Of a DNA stretch of 64,000 nucleotides, positions 36,537-49,820 are shown piece by piece (within the stretch, counting starts at the first letter, position 1; each line of letters opens with the position of its first letter). A program made the translations under genes and the position numbers. The notes under the pieces are model-generated. The model was not told the origin of the DNA. It did no database searches and worked only from the letters and a program-made list of their open reading frames with translations. The stretch is from Alginatibacterium sediminis (GTDB lineage Bacteria; Pseudomonadota; Gammaproteobacteria; Enterobacterales; Celerinatantimonadaceae), in the NCBI RefSeq assembly GCF_003610775.1, contig NZ_RAQO01000005.1:186001-250000 (forward strand), given 5' to 3'.

Positions 36537-39313
36537 GTTTTTTTCATCAGTGCAGCCTCTAACTGTGGCTGCGCTGCTAAAATCTTGTCCATTTCATCTT
36601 CAAGTTCAAATAATTCCGGCTCCAACTCTTCAATACTGGTGTTTTTATCTAAAGCCGTCTCCAAATCATGACTAAGTGATTTCAGTCGTTTAGCACCGGT
36701 GTAGGCGCAACCGCCATTAAGTTTGTGAATATGCTGTTTTAGTTCTTGTGCGCTGATCGTGCCTGACAAAGCGGCGGCGATATGAATTCTCAGTACTTCA
36801 AAGTCATTGCTTAAAAGGCGTAGCATTTCCAGTGCCAAATCTGGTTTGTGCTGAGCTCGGTCCATCGCCAATTGATGGCTGTAGCTATCAGATTCCAGTT
36901 CGACAAAATCTGTAATGATAGTCTCTGCTTTTATTTGTGGATTACTAAAGTTGCTATGATTAACCCAGCGATTCAGGCATTGCTGTAGTTTTTCATCGTC
37001 AATTGGCTTTTCAAGATAATCGTTGAAGCCTTGTTCCAAAAAGCTAGACTGCTCTCCGGTTAAGATATGTGCGGTAACCGCGATCGCTGGAGTGCGCTGA
37101 TTTAGACCTTGATGGCGTATGTTTTTGATTGCTGTAAGACCGTCCATAACTGGCATTTGAATATCCATTAGAATCAGGTCGTAACTAGTTTCTAGGCAAC
37201 GTTGGTAAGCTTGCTCTCCATTGCGAGCGAGCTCAACATCAACCACATACTCTGCAAGCATGGCTGCAATTAGTTTTAGATTGGCACTATTATCGTCAAC
37301 CGCAAGTACGCGAATATCAAGCTGGACAATATCCCGACTACTAATGAGAGGAGCCTGTAGTTCATTAGCTTGCCGCTGCTGGTCCGCAACCAGTGCTGCT
37401 GCGAGTTTACGGTGCTCAAGTGGTTTGGGCAGGCAAATGTCAGCGCCAGCATCAAGGGCTTGCTGGTGGACTTGGGGGTCGCAACTATTAATGGCAACAA
37501 TCAGTAAATCCGTATGCTTGCGAAGCTGTTCTATTTGACTCAATAAGTGTTGCGGCTGGTTTAAGTCGCTAAACCCTAATAGCAGGCGAGGATAGAAAGA
37601 ACGACTGCTCAGATGGGTACTGGACAAGCTTTCGATTTCCATCTGCCATTGACTACACAAGGTGTCTATGGCTTGGTAGCTTGACGGGTTTGGCTCATAA
37701 ACCGCAAGTTGCAGCTGTTGCAGTTGCTCTATAGGAAGGGCTTCTCCTAGTTCCAGAGGTGACAATTCAAAGTGGGTGGTAAAGCTGAATATACTCCCTT
37801 TACCAACTTCAGAATGTAGCTCTATCCGCCCATCCATTAGTTCAATTAGCTTTTTAGTAATCACCAGACCTAATCCGGTACCACCATACTCACGACTAAT
37901 GCTGGTATCGGCTTGTTTAAACGCTTGGAATAGCTGGCTTTGCTGTTGTTCTGATATACCAATTCCCGTATCAGAGACTTCGGTATGGATGACAACAGAT
38001 TTGTCATGCAGACTGCCTAAGGTAAAGCGTATTCGCACTTGCCCATTATTGGTGAATTTAATTGCGTTGCCGATCAAATTGGTCAATATTTGCTGATAAT
38101 GAAAGGAGTCACCACGTAATGAAAGCGGTACATCCTCATCCATGATCAAAGCAATTTCTAGAAACTTGTCATGTGCGCTAGGCATGAGCAAGGTCAGTAC
38201 TTCATTAATGCTGTCGCGAAGGTCAAAATCAATTTTTTGCAGCTCAAACTCACCAGCTTCTAGCTTTGAGAAGTCTAGTATGTCGTTGATGATAGAGAGC
38301 AGATTATTTGCCGAGCGCTCGATCGTGTTGAGGTAATCCGCTTGACTTGCGGTAACAGGGGTTTTCATGACCTGGCGAGTAAAGCCAATCACACCATTGA
38401 GTGGGGTTCGTAGTTCATGACTCATATTAGCCAAAAATTGAGACTTAACTTCTGCCGCTTGCATGGCTTCACGCTTAGCAATGTCTAATTCAATATTTTG
38501 AATTTCAATCTGTTCTAAGGTTTCGCGTAAATCACTAGTGGCTTGGTCGATACTTTGGTGCATTTCTTCATGGTACTCAGCCATAGATTCAGCTAAAGCA
38601 TCAATGCCTTTACTCAATAAGCCTAGTTCACCGGTGTAATTGGCGTTAATCCGAGTATCTAGTTTGCCTTGGCGAATGCTGTTTACAACACGCAAAATAT
38701 TGTAAATAGGCTCATTGACAAACTTGCTCAGGAAATAGGCAAATAGAAAACTCAATCCAATGCCTAAAATAACAATGCTACTAGATATGACCGTATCTCT
38801 AAATTGCAGTAACAATGCTTGTTCTTTGTTATACACCAAGGATACGTAACCTAACAATTTTGGCTTACCTTGATCCATATTTCCGTATGCGGTTTCGCTT
38901 TCTGACCAAATGGGGGTGCGAATAAGGATCGACTTTGGATACACTTCGACTTGAGTGTCCTCAGGGAAAGCTTGTTCGTCAGCTATCTGGTGTTGGCCAA
39001 AATCACTTTGGTAATTACTTGTGGCGAACAAACGATTGTTACTATCAAATACTGCAACCGACTGGATAAATGGAGACATTCTTCGATGGGTTACATCGAT
39101 GACGGATTTTACTTTCTCGCGGTTACTTCTAGTCATGCCAAATTCAGTGGCAATAGCCAGAGGCTCAATGACATTAATCGCACGCTCGACAACAAAGTCG
39201 TCGAGTTGGCGATTTCGATGAAAGCTGAAATAGCTGGCCAAGGCAATGCCGATAATAATTGTCGGTACAATGGTGAAAAAATAAACACGGGCCTTAAGGC
39301 CATACTTTGTCAT
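36533..39313 (-). CDS. barA: Tripartite sensor histidine kinase BarA
   Basis: BarA phosphorylates UvrY/GacA, which drives CsrB-type RNAs and so carbon storage, motility and biofilm. The 926-residue protein has a membrane helix (residues 10-30), a periplasmic sensor part, a second helix (177-198), HAMP, a HisKA domain with His299 in [11 protein letters not shown], and a HATPase domain with [11 protein letters not shown] and [11 protein letters not shown] degenerate receiver-like part follows, then a receiver with Asp717 in [13 protein letters not shown] and an HPt domain with His863 in HIHKLNGG. The ATG at 39313 replaces a longer TTG frame. The cognate regulator is not in this window. Confidence 0.95.
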   Translation of the reverse strand: MTKYGLKARVYFFTIVPTIIIGIALASYFSFHRNRQLDDFVVERAINVIEPLAIATEFGMTRSNREKVKSVIDVTHRRMSPFIQSVAVFDSNNRLFATSNYQSDFGQHQIADEQAFPEDTQVEVYPKSILIRTPIWSESETAYGNMDQGKPKLLGYVSLVYNKEQALLLQFRDTVISSSIVILGIGLSFLFAYFLSKFVNEPIYNILRVVNSIRQGKLDTRINANYTGELGLLSKGIDALAESMAEYHEEMHQSIDQATSDLRETLEQIEIQNIELDIAKREAMQAAEVKSQFLANMSHELRTPLNGVIGFTRQVMKTPVTASQADYLNTIERSANNLLSIINDILDFSKLEAGEFELQKIDFDLRDSINEVLTLLMPSAHDKFLEIALIMDEDVPLSLRGDSFHYQQILTNLIGNAIKFTNNGQVRIRFTLGSLHDKSVVIHTEVSDTGIGISEQQQSQLFQAFKQADTSISREYGGTGLGLVITKKLIELMDGRIELHSEVGKGSIFSFTTHFELSPLELGEALPIEQLQQLQLAVYEPNPSSYQAIDTLCSQWQMEIESLSSTHLSSRSFYPRLLLGFSDLNQPQHLLSQIEQLRKHTDLLIVAINSCDPQVHQQALDAGADICLPKPLEHRKLAAALVADQQRQANELQAPLISSRDIVQLDIRVLAVDDNSANLKLIAAMLAEYVVDVELARNGEQAYQRCLETSYDLILMDIQMPVMDGLTAIKNIRHQGLNQRTPAIAVTAHILTGEQSSFLEQGFNDYLEKPIDDEKLQQCLNRWVNHSNFSNPQIKAETIITDFVELESDSYSHQLAMDRAQHKPDLALEMLRLLSNDFEVLRIHIAAALSGTISAQELKQHIHKLNGGCAYTGAKRLKSLSHDLETALDKNTSIEELEPELFELEDEMDKILAAQPQLEAALMKKT

Positions 39314-39425
39314 AGATTTTTCTTTATCCAAGTCTAGACTTAAAGATTAACTCAGCGCGTCGAGATTGTGAATTTTGATCTACTCTGTTTTATCATGCAA
39401 ATGAACTTAAAGAGCGTACACCGAG

Positions 39426-39569
39426 TCAAATAGCTTGATATACTGCCTCCCAAGATCGCAGCTCGATGGTTGTGGGTTGCCAAACAAAGGTGGTAGCCGC
39501 TTCGACAACTTGTTTGTCTTTACGATTATCTATGCTCCAAATTAGTCCTCTTATGACCGGTAAACTCAG
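39426..39569 (-). other. Unassigned coding-like segment between barA and rlmD
   Basis: A minus-strand frame ends with TGA at 39426 and stays open through the whole gap and 39 bases into rlmD. The last 30 residues, including VVEAATTFVWQPTTIELRSW, use codons like the neighbouring genes. There is no convincing start with a ribosome site: upstream candidates are TTG codons inside rlmD. It may be a very small gene or the tail of a decayed one. I do not recognise the sequence. Confidence 0.25.
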
Positions 39570-40886
39570 ATGGCCCAATTTTTCAAAGTAGCCAAAGCAA
39601 AAAAACAAACTCGTGTTTTAAAAGATGTGCGAGTTGAATCGCTTGATCACCATTTATTGGGAGTGGCTAAATCTGAGCGTAATACCTACTTTATCCCGCA
39701 AGTGCTGCCGGGCGAAAGTATTGATATTGATCTTGTATCAAAAAAACATGCCAAATTACGTCGCATAAATAGTGCTAGTGAGCTGCGTATTGAGCCATTG
39801 TGTCCGCATTATCAAGATTGTGGCGGCTGCGATAGTCAACATCTAACAACAGAAGACCAACTTCGTTTAAAAGCTCAGGCAAGTGAATTGCTAATCAAAC
39901 GTTTTAGTCGTTATCAAGATTTGCCTCAGTCGAGCCTAATCAGTTCTCAACCTTGGCACTACCGAAGAGTCACGCGATTATCAACTTGGTTCGAGCAGCA
40001 CTGGGTTTTGGGTTTTCGCCAAGCCAATAGCAAAAAAATATGCGAATTTGAAAGCTGTCTTGTACTGCGTCCTGCGCTTCAAGCAATTATACCGATGCTA
40101 CGAGAACTAATTCGAGAATGGCCGAAAAGTTTAGGGCTCGGTCATATTGAGTTGATTGAAGGGGATCAAGGAGTAAGCGCAAAAATTCGAACTCGTAAAG
40201 CGTTTGATGAGAAGCAAAATCAACGTTTGTTGGTATTCGCTCAACAACATCTAGTTACCTTAAGCATCGAAGATGACGAAAACCAAATAAACCTGCTTGA
40301 AGGTCGAAACCAATACAGCTTGCTTTCGGGCAAACAATTACAATTTGAGGCTGGCCATTTTGTGCAAGTCAACGCGCAATGTAATCAAGATTTAGTTCAA
40401 CATGCGGTATCGGCTTTGCAGTTGAAGCCCAATGATAGAGTGTTAGACCTTTTTTGCGGTTTAGGTAATTTTAGTTTAGATATCGCAAGTCACGTTGAAC
40501 AAGTACTCGCGGTTGAGGGTAACCAAAAAATGGTGCAGCAATTACAACGCAATGCTCAACTCAATGGTTTAGATAACATCGACGTACAAAGCGCAAACTT
40601 ACAAGACAAACAAGTTGTTCAGGGATTATTTAAGGGGGGGTATAACAAGTTGTTACTCGATCCTGCCCGAGCTGGCGCGCAGAGCATCGTTGAGATTTTA
40701 AGCTTAGCGAAGTTTGCCAAAGTACGGCCCCAAATCGTAGTATATGTATCTTGCGATCCGGCGACTCTAAGCCGTGATGCCGCTTTGCTAAATCAGATAG
40801 GCTATCAGTTTGAGTCTTTGTGTTTTGTGGATATGTTTCCACAAACGCAGCATTTAGAAAGTGTGGCTGTATTTAGATTGCTATAA
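39570..40886 (+). CDS. rlmD: 23S rRNA (uracil-1939-C5)-methyltransferase RlmD
   Basis: RlmD methylates U1939 of 23S rRNA. The 438-residue protein has an N-terminal TRAM domain (LDHHLLGVAKSERNTYFIPQVLPGE), iron-sulfur cysteines in CPHYQDCGGCDSQHL plus the later CEFESC, an S-adenosylmethionine pocket with VLDLFCGLGNFSL, DPARAG, and the catalytic cysteine in YVSCDPATLSRD. The ATG is at 39570. It lies 25 bases before relA, as in E. coli barA-rlmD-relA. Confidence 0.96.
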   Translation: MAQFFKVAKAKKQTRVLKDVRVESLDHHLLGVAKSERNTYFIPQVLPGESIDIDLVSKKHAKLRRINSASELRIEPLCPHYQDCGGCDSQHLTTEDQLRLKAQASELLIKRFSRYQDLPQSSLISSQPWHYRRVTRLSTWFEQHWVLGFRQANSKKICEFESCLVLRPALQAIIPMLRELIREWPKSLGLGHIELIEGDQGVSAKIRTRKAFDEKQNQRLLVFAQQHLVTLSIEDDENQINLLEGRNQYSLLSGKQLQFEAGHFVQVNAQCNQDLVQHAVSALQLKPNDRVLDLFCGLGNFSLDIASHVEQVLAVEGNQKMVQQLQRNAQLNGLDNIDVQSANLQDKQVVQGLFKGGYNKLLLDPARAGAQSIVEILSLAKFAKVRPQIVVYVSCDPATLSRDAALLNQIGYQFESLCFVDMFPQTQHLESVAVFRLL

Positions 40887-40911
40887 AACTTAGGCAGGAG
40901 GGAAAAGGTAA

Positions 40912-43125
40912 ATGGTTTCAGTTCGCGAAACACATATAAACCAACAATTGCAGCAAGATGATCGACAGTGGGTTGAAAGTCTCGGTATCGAAGCTGACGA
41001 GCAACAAAAGCTTTTCGAGCTTTGTCAGTATTTACGTAATGTTGATGCACCTGATACGCAGCTATTGAATAACCTTTCAGTCGCCAAAGAAATGGTTGAA
41101 ATCCTTCAAACCCTCAATATGGATCTTCCAACTCTAAAAGCCGCAATGTTGTTTTCATTTGTGGAACAAGAACTTATATCAGAAACCAGCTTGGAAAAAG
41201 ATTTTTCAAGCGAAGTGAGAGAACTTCAGCATCAAGCTCAACAAATGGATGCGATGCGAATACTTCAATCCTCAAGTCAGAAGCAATATTCTGCAGACCA
41301 AATAGATAAAGTTAGACGAATGCTGCTGGCAATCGTTAGTGATGTGCGATCTATAGTGATCAAGTTAGCCGAACGTATTTGTCACCTACGCTCGGTTAAA
41401 GATCTTGAAGAAGAGGTTCGCGTTGTTGTTGCCAAAGAATGCCAGGACATTTACGCACCGTTGGCGAATCGACTTGGCATTGGACAACTTAAGTGGGAAT
41501 TGGAAGATTTTACCTTTCGTTTTTTACACCCTCAAACCTATAAGCAGATTGCCAAACAACTCGACGAAAAGCGTCTTGATCGACAGCAATACATCGCCGA
41601 TTTTGTGGCTCAGCTCAAGCAGTCGATGCAAGAATCAAACATTGAGGTTGAAATTGATGGCCGTCCTAAGCATATCTATAGCATTTATCGAAAAATGCAA
41701 AAGAAGCATTTGGCCTTCGCTGAGCTCTTTGATGTGCGTGCCATCCGAATCGTAGCCGAGCGACTACAAGATTGTTATGCAGCTTTAGGAATAGTCCATA
41801 CTAATTGGCATCATATCCCTAGCGAGTTTGATGACTATGTTGCGAATCCCAAGCCAAATGGTTATCAATCCATTCATACTGTGGTTGTAGGGCCTGAAGG
41901 GAAAACAATTGAGATTCAGATCCGTACCCGCAAGATGCATGAAGAATCTGAATTAGGAGTTGCTGCGCATTGGAAGTACAAAGAAGGCGCAGTGCAAAGT
42001 GGCGGGGAATATGAAGAAAAAATAGCCTGGTTACGTAAATTATTAGCCTGGCAGGATGATCTCTCGGAAAGCGGCAGCATGCTTGATGAATTGCGCTCGC
42101 AAGTGTTCGATGACCGGGTTTATGTGTTTACACCAAAAGGTGAAGTGATCGATCTACCTAAGGGTTCAACACCCTTGGACTTCGCCTATTATGTACATAG
42201 TTTAGTTGGACACCGCTGTATTGGGGCTAAAGTAGGGGGTCGAATCGTACCATTCACCTATCAGCTGCATACCGGTGAACAAATTGAAATTATTACTCAG
42301 AAGGAACCCAATCCTAGCCGCGATTGGCTTAATCCAAGTTTAGGCTATTTGTCGTCTTCAAGGGCTAGGGCTAAGGTTGCCACGTGGTTTAAGAAAATGG
42401 ATCGCGACAAAAATATTCTGGCAGGAAAGGAACTGCTAGAAAGTGAATTGTCGAAAAAAGGTCTCAAACTCAACGCTGCTCAATCGCAGGTGAGTAAGTA
42501 TAACCTGCAAAATTTCGATGATTTACTTGCGGCCGTCGGTGCTGGTGATATCAAAGTGAATCAGCTGATCCAGCACATTGCTAATCAAGCCCATCAGCCT
42601 AGCGCCGAAGAAGAAGACCGAAAGGCGCTAGAAAGTATCACCCGTAAAAGTGAAGTGGCAGCCAAGAAGAATTCCAAAGGTGGACAAATTATCGTGGAAG
42701 GGGTTGGCAACCTTATGACCCACGTTGCTCGCTGTTGTCAGCCCATCCCTGGTGACAGTATTCAAGGCTTTATTACTCAGGGCCGAGGTATTTCGGTTCA
42801 CAATCAAAATTGCGAGCAATTGGCTGAGCTTAAGTTGCGAGCGCCAGAGCGTTTAATTGAAGCCGTGTGGGGATCACAACAAAGTGGCCGCTACAGTTTA
42901 AGTATATTAGTGGTTGCCAACGATCGAAATGGCTTATTACGAGATATAACGACGGTACTTGCTAATGACAAAATAAACGTTGTCGGTATGCGAAGTCAGA
43001 ATGATGAGCGGCATCAGCTTGCGCGCTTCGAAATTGAAGTAGAACTTAAACACATAAACGATTTAGCCAAAGTACTCTCAAGCTTACATCAGATTAACGA
43101 TGTGATTGAAGCACGACGCTTATAA
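40912..43125 (+). CDS. relA: GTP pyrophosphokinase RelA
   Basis: RelA makes (p)ppGpp on ribosomes stalled with uncharged tRNA. The 737-residue protein has the degenerate N-terminal HD domain of RelA, in which the SpoT-type hydrolase motif is replaced. The synthetase domain has HIYSIYRKMQKK, FDVRAIRIVAE and NPKPNGYQSIHTVV. A TGS domain (VYVFTPKGEVIDLPKGSTPLDFAYYVHS), the zinc-finger-like region with CCQPIPGD, and a C-terminal ACT domain follow. AGGAGGG precedes the ATG. mazG follows after 22 bases. Confidence 0.97.
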   Translation: MVSVRETHINQQLQQDDRQWVESLGIEADEQQKLFELCQYLRNVDAPDTQLLNNLSVAKEMVEILQTLNMDLPTLKAAMLFSFVEQELISETSLEKDFSSEVRELQHQAQQMDAMRILQSSSQKQYSADQIDKVRRMLLAIVSDVRSIVIKLAERICHLRSVKDLEEEVRVVVAKECQDIYAPLANRLGIGQLKWELEDFTFRFLHPQTYKQIAKQLDEKRLDRQQYIADFVAQLKQSMQESNIEVEIDGRPKHIYSIYRKMQKKHLAFAELFDVRAIRIVAERLQDCYAALGIVHTNWHHIPSEFDDYVANPKPNGYQSIHTVVVGPEGKTIEIQIRTRKMHEESELGVAAHWKYKEGAVQSGGEYEEKIAWLRKLLAWQDDLSESGSMLDELRSQVFDDRVYVFTPKGEVIDLPKGSTPLDFAYYVHSLVGHRCIGAKVGGRIVPFTYQLHTGEQIEIITQKEPNPSRDWLNPSLGYLSSSRARAKVATWFKKMDRDKNILAGKELLESELSKKGLKLNAAQSQVSKYNLQNFDDLLAAVGAGDIKVNQLIQHIANQAHQPSAEEEDRKALESITRKSEVAAKKNSKGGQIIVEGVGNLMTHVARCCQPIPGDSIQGFITQGRGISVHNQNCEQLAELKLRAPERLIEAVWGSQQSGRYSLSILVVANDRNGLLRDITTVLANDKINVVGMRSQNDERHQLARFEIEVELKHINDLAKVLSSLHQINDVIEARRL

Positions 43126-43147
43126 ACAGACGGAGTTCTAATCAAGT

Positions 43148-43960
43148 ATGAAAGCACCGCAAGCCCCCTATAGCATGCAAAGCTTGCTCGATATCATGCA
43201 ATCTTTGCGCGACCCGAGCGAAGGTTGTCCTTGGGATCAGCAACAGGACTGGCAAAGCATTGTTCATCATACAATCGAAGAAACCTACGAAGTTGCTGAA
43301 GCGATTGAGCTGGCGTTGGAAAGCAAAAATTTTTCGGAAGTGAAGTTGGAGCTTGGAGATTTACTATTTCAAATCGTTTATTACGCTCAGTTTGCAAAAG
43401 AGCAGGGTGATTTTGTATTTGATGATGTGATTGCTGGAATTTGCGAAAAGCTGATTCGCCGCCATCCGCATGTATTTGGCGAGCAGCAATTTGAGAACGA
43501 AGCGCAAATCCACGAAAATTGGGAAGCTGAAAAACAACGCGAACGCACTGCCAAAGGGATTACCAGCAATAGTGCTTTAGACAATATTCCTACAACTATG
43601 CCTGCACAATTATTGGCACAAAAAACCGGCAAAGCAGCTGCAAAAGTTGGCTTTGATTGGGAATCATCTCAAGGCGTTGTTGAAAAACTACAAGAGGAGC
43701 TTGATGAGCTTAAGTTAGCATTGGCAGAAAATGATGCAAAAGCATGCCAAGAGGAGCTAGGAGACTTGATGTTAAGCTGTGTCAGTATGGCTCGTCACCT
43801 TAAGGTCGACGCTGATCAAACCTTACGTCAAGCCACTTTGAAGTTCGCTAAGCGCTTTCGAAGTGTCGAAGCATTAGCGTTTGAACAACAACAGCAATTG
43901 GAGCAACTCGATCCAGAGCAATTGGACGCACTTTGGCGAAAAGTGAAAGAAAGTTACTAA
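43148..43960 (+). CDS. mazG: Nucleoside triphosphate pyrophosphohydrolase MazG
   Basis: MazG hydrolyses nucleoside triphosphates to monophosphates and can lower ppGpp. The 270-residue protein has two tandem MazG domains. The first has CPWDQQQDWQSIVHHTIEETYEVAEAIE and LELGDLLFQIVYYAQFA. The second has FDWESSQGVVEKLQEELDEL and EELGDLMLSCVSMARHL, with the EExxE and ExxD metal-binding patterns. It lies between relA and pyrG. Co-occurrence with relA is conserved. No mazEF toxin-antitoxin pair is present here, unlike E. coli. Confidence 0.96.
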   Translation: MKAPQAPYSMQSLLDIMQSLRDPSEGCPWDQQQDWQSIVHHTIEETYEVAEAIELALESKNFSEVKLELGDLLFQIVYYAQFAKEQGDFVFDDVIAGICEKLIRRHPHVFGEQQFENEAQIHENWEAEKQRERTAKGITSNSALDNIPTTMPAQLLAQKTGKAAAKVGFDWESSQGVVEKLQEELDELKLALAENDAKACQEELGDLMLSCVSMARHLKVDADQTLRQATLKFAKRFRSVEALAFEQQQQLEQLDPEQLDALWRKVKESY

Positions 43961-44012
43961 AATTGATTTACAACAACAAAGTGAAAGCGGAGGATTGTTA
44001 CATTTAGCGATA

Positions 44013-44040
44013 TTGTGAAATAAGTGGTCTTTGCTATACT
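44013..44040 (+). promoter_or_regulatory. Sigma-70 promoter for pyrG with extended -10
   Basis: TTGTGA (44013-44018), a 16-base spacer and TATACT (44035-44040) are seen, with TGC directly before the -10 as an extended -10. The predicted start falls in a run of five C followed by G (44044-44049). Confidence 0.65.
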
Positions 44041-44066
44041 ATGCCCCCGTCCCTAGTATCACTTGA

Positions 44067-45752
<1,686 letters not shown>

Positions 45753-45769
45753 CCATACTATTTAATTAG

Positions 45770-47080
<1,311 letters not shown>

Positions 47081-47107
47081 TTCTTTCGAATTAGAAACTA
47101 AGCTTCG

Positions 47108-47139
47108 AAACGCTCCATAACTATGGGGCGTTTTTTTTT
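47108..47139 (+). terminator. Rho-independent terminator after eno
   Basis: AAACGCTCCATA pairs with TATGGGGCGTTT over 12 base pairs with one G-U pair, followed by a run of nine T. It separates pyrG-eno from the ftsB operon. Confidence 0.92.
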
Positions 47140-47261
47140 GCTCGCAATCCCATAGCGCATCGAAATTTGTACAACTAAGCGCTTGAATGAGCCAAAATCT
47201 AGCATTCTGACGTGCTTTATGGGAATATCTGCACACGATTTATCAAGCTGAGTCTACTTTT

Positions 47262-47537
47262 GTGCGCATGATTACAGCCATCCTATTGGTGGTGCTAGCC
47301 GGCCTTCAATATCACCTTTGGTTTGGTAAAAATTCCATACATGATTACTCGTCTATGCTCCAAGAAGTTGAGCATCTGCAAGAGAGTAATGCGCAGCTTG
47401 GGCAGCGAAATACAGTCATTCAAGCGGACATTAACGATTTACGAACGGGCTTAGATGCTATTGAAGAGCATGCTCGCAATGAACTTGGCATGATACGTGA
47501 AGGTGAGACCTTCTATCGAATCGTCTCGCAACCCTAA
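47262..47537 (+). CDS. ftsB: Cell division protein FtsB
   Basis: FtsB is a bitopic membrane protein that joins FtsL and FtsQ in the divisome. The 91-residue protein has one N-terminal helix (ITAILLVVLAGLQYHLWFG) and a coiled coil (LQEVEHLQESNAQLGQRN, DLRTGLDAIEEHARNELGMI), ending GETFYRIV. GTG 47262 gives the family start MRMITAILL; an ATG two codons later is possible. It begins the ftsB-ispD-ispF-truD string. Confidence 0.94.
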   Translation: MRMITAILLVVLAGLQYHLWFGKNSIHDYSSMLQEVEHLQESNAQLGQRNTVIQADINDLRTGLDAIEEHARNELGMIREGETFYRIVSQP

Positions 47538-47566
47538 TTAACCCTCTGCTTAGTAAAGAGATAACC

Positions 47567-48262
47567 TTGATCAGTTTTACTGCTGTTATACCTGCTGCCG
47601 GGATTGGCCAGCGCATGCAATCTAAGCAAGCCAAACAATATATGCAACTGCAAGGTAAGTCGGTTTTAGAGCATACCTTGGCTGTTTTCGACACCCATCC
47701 ATTGGTTAGCGAAATCATCGTTGTGGTAAGCCCAAACGATGTCGAATTCGAAAAGATGGCAGTGCAATTGTCTACCCCCTTGAAAACAGTGTTGGGCGGA
47801 GATGAACGCTATGATAGCGTTTTAGCAGGGCTCAAATCCTTACCTAGCCATCGATGGGTTCTGATCCATGATGCAGCACGACCTTGTCTTCGCACTAGCG
47901 ATATCACGCGACTGATCGACAGTTTAGAGCACTTTAAGCATGGCGCTATATTAGCCAGTAAAGTCCGCGATACCATGAAACGTGGTGATTTTGAGGCTCG
48001 AATTGAAACCACGGTTGAGCGCAATCAGTTATGGCATGCACAAACACCACAGCTGTTTAAAAGTGAGCTCTTAACAGAAGCGATAGAGTCTGCGCTAGCT
48101 GCTGGTATTGGCCTCACTGATGAAGCTCAGGCGATGGAGTTTGCAGGCTATGCCGTTGGTTTAGTCGAAGGACATGATGACAACCTGAAAATTACCCGGC
48201 CCAACGATTTAGCCTTGGCGCAATTTTATTTAGACAATCAGCTAGGAAACAAACATGCTTAG
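47567..48262 (+). CDS. ispD: 2-C-methyl-D-erythritol 4-phosphate cytidylyltransferase
   Basis: IspD transfers CMP from CTP to methylerythritol phosphate, step 3 of the MEP pathway that begins with Dxs at the left end of this window. The 231-residue protein has the nucleotide-binding loop [54 protein letters not shown] and AQTPQLF. The start is TTG at 47567 with AAAGAG upstream. It overlaps ispF by 8 bases. Confidence 0.96.
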   Translation: MISFTAVIPAAGIGQRMQSKQAKQYMQLQGKSVLEHTLAVFDTHPLVSEIIVVVSPNDVEFEKMAVQLSTPLKTVLGGDERYDSVLAGLKSLPSHRWVLIHDAARPCLRTSDITRLIDSLEHFKHGAILASKVRDTMKRGDFEARIETTVERNQLWHAQTPQLFKSELLTEAIESALAAGIGLTDEAQAMEFAGYAVGLVEGHDDNLKITRPNDLALAQFYLDNQLGNKHA

Positions 48263-48737
48263 AATTGGACACGGCTATGATGTACACCGTTTCGGTGGCG
48301 ATGGACCCATTGTTTTAGGTGGTGTTCCAATTGCTTATGAACAAGGCTTTGTCGCTCACTCCGATGGTGATGTACTCATTCACGCACTTTGCGATGCAAT
48401 TTTAGGGGCATTGGCGCTCGGGGATATCGGTAAGTTTTATCCTGACAATGACCCTCAGTATGCTGGTATTGATAGCCGAAAACTACTACGTGATGTGATG
48501 CAAAAAGCCAAAGAAAGAGGCTATAGCATCGCTAACGCGGACCTTACTATTATCGCTCAAGCACCAAAAATGGCGCCTCATATTAGCGCTATGCGCGAAT
48601 GTCTAAGCTCAGATTTGAACTGCGACATATCTTCGCTTAATGTGAAAGCAACAACGACAGAGAAACTTGGTTTTACCGGAGAGAAACTCGGCATTGCCTG
48701 CCATGCGGTGATACTTTTGCTAGAGACAAATCAATGA
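48255..48737 (+). CDS. ispF: 2-C-methyl-D-erythritol 2,4-cyclodiphosphate synthase
   Basis: IspF forms the cyclic diphosphate in the MEP pathway and works as a trimer with zinc. The 160-residue protein has the N-terminal metal motif [11 protein letters not shown] (Asp8 and His10), [29 protein letters not shown] and the C-terminal [21 protein letters not shown]. It overlaps ispD by 8 bases and truD by 4. Confidence 0.97.
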   Translation: MLRIGHGYDVHRFGGDGPIVLGGVPIAYEQGFVAHSDGDVLIHALCDAILGALALGDIGKFYPDNDPQYAGIDSRKLLRDVMQKAKERGYSIANADLTIIAQAPKMAPHISAMRECLSSDLNCDISSLNVKATTTEKLGFTGEKLGIACHAVILLLETNQ

Positions 48738-49780
48738 ATATCAATTGGGCATACCGATTAGGCGTTCCTCAACAAGTACTTGGATTTAAGCTAGTCCCTG
48801 AAGATTTTAAAGTATTTGAAGAGTTACCTTTTGAATTCTCCGGTGACGGTGAGCACATGTTAGTGAAGGTGCAAAAAACTGGATTAAACACCACTGCAGT
48901 GGCTCGGATCCTAGCGCAAAGCTTGGAATGTTCGATTAAAGTCGTGAGCTATGCCGGACTCAAAGACAGAAATGCAGTGACTGAACAATGGTTTAGTATT
49001 CAACTTCCTGGCATTGATAATCCTAAGCTTGGTCCAAAAGTGCAAGAAGGGCTTCAGATTCTAGATATTGCCCGTCACAACAAGAAATTGAAACGGGGCG
49101 CTTTAAGCGGCAATCGCTTTGAAATTAGGTTACGCGACGTCAGCGACCGACATGAATTGGAACAACGACTACAAGCGATTAAGGATCATGGTGTTCCTAA
49201 CTACTTCGGTGAGCAACGTTTTGGGCATCGAGCTCAAAATTTGGACCGTGCCTTGGAAATGTTTGGTGGGAAAAAGGTAAGAGACCGCGAAAAAAGATCA
49301 ATTTACTTGTCAGCGGCGCGTAGTTTCCTGTTTAATCAGTGTGTCAGTAAACGCATCGAAAATGAAACCTGGGACCAAGGGCTTAACGGCGATTGCCTGC
49401 AATTTGTGGGTAAAAGTGCATTTTTCTGTAATCCGATTAATGACACTAACAGTCAAAAGCGTATCGATAACGGTGAAGTTGATATTAGCGGGCCTTTATT
49501 TGGTAAAGGCGAACTACCGACCCAAGCTCAGGCACAATTATCGGAGTCTGAAGTCGCAGATAGTTACCCTGAGTTTGTCAAAGGATTGTCCGCTGCAGGA
49601 TTAAGAATGGAACGTAGGGCGAACCGATTACGCCCTGAACAATTACAGTGGAAGTTTGAAGCCGGCGACTTATGGCTAAATTTCAGCCTTCCAAAAGGTT
49701 GTTACGCCACCAGTGTATTACGAGAATTGTGTATATTAGATGAACAGGAGCGGCGGAGCACAGATGTACCCAGCGCATAA
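48734..49780 (+). CDS. truD: tRNA pseudouridine(13) synthase TruD
   Basis: TruD makes pseudouridine 13 in tRNA-Glu. The 348-residue protein has [35 protein letters not shown], the catalytic aspartate in [17 protein letters not shown] (about residue 79), [21 protein letters not shown] and the ending [12 protein letters not shown]. In most relatives surE begins right at this end. Here pcm follows after 40 bases with no trace of surE. Confidence 0.96.
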   Translation: MNINWAYRLGVPQQVLGFKLVPEDFKVFEELPFEFSGDGEHMLVKVQKTGLNTTAVARILAQSLECSIKVVSYAGLKDRNAVTEQWFSIQLPGIDNPKLGPKVQEGLQILDIARHNKKLKRGALSGNRFEIRLRDVSDRHELEQRLQAIKDHGVPNYFGEQRFGHRAQNLDRALEMFGGKKVRDREKRSIYLSAARSFLFNQCVSKRIENETWDQGLNGDCLQFVGKSAFFCNPINDTNSQKRIDNGEVDISGPLFGKGELPTQAQAQLSESEVADSYPEFVKGLSAAGLRMERRANRLRPEQLQWKFEAGDLWLNFSLPKGCYATSVLRELCILDEQERRSTDVPSA

Positions 49781-49820
49781 CCCCATAGCTTTTAGCGTTG
49801 CTCGACAAGGAGATTAGAGA

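Noticed and set aside
36533-39313. Receiver-like stretch before the true receiver of BarA as evidence of gene fusion or damage
   Set aside because: E. coli BarA has a similar degenerate region between the ATPase and receiver domains, so it is normal for the family.
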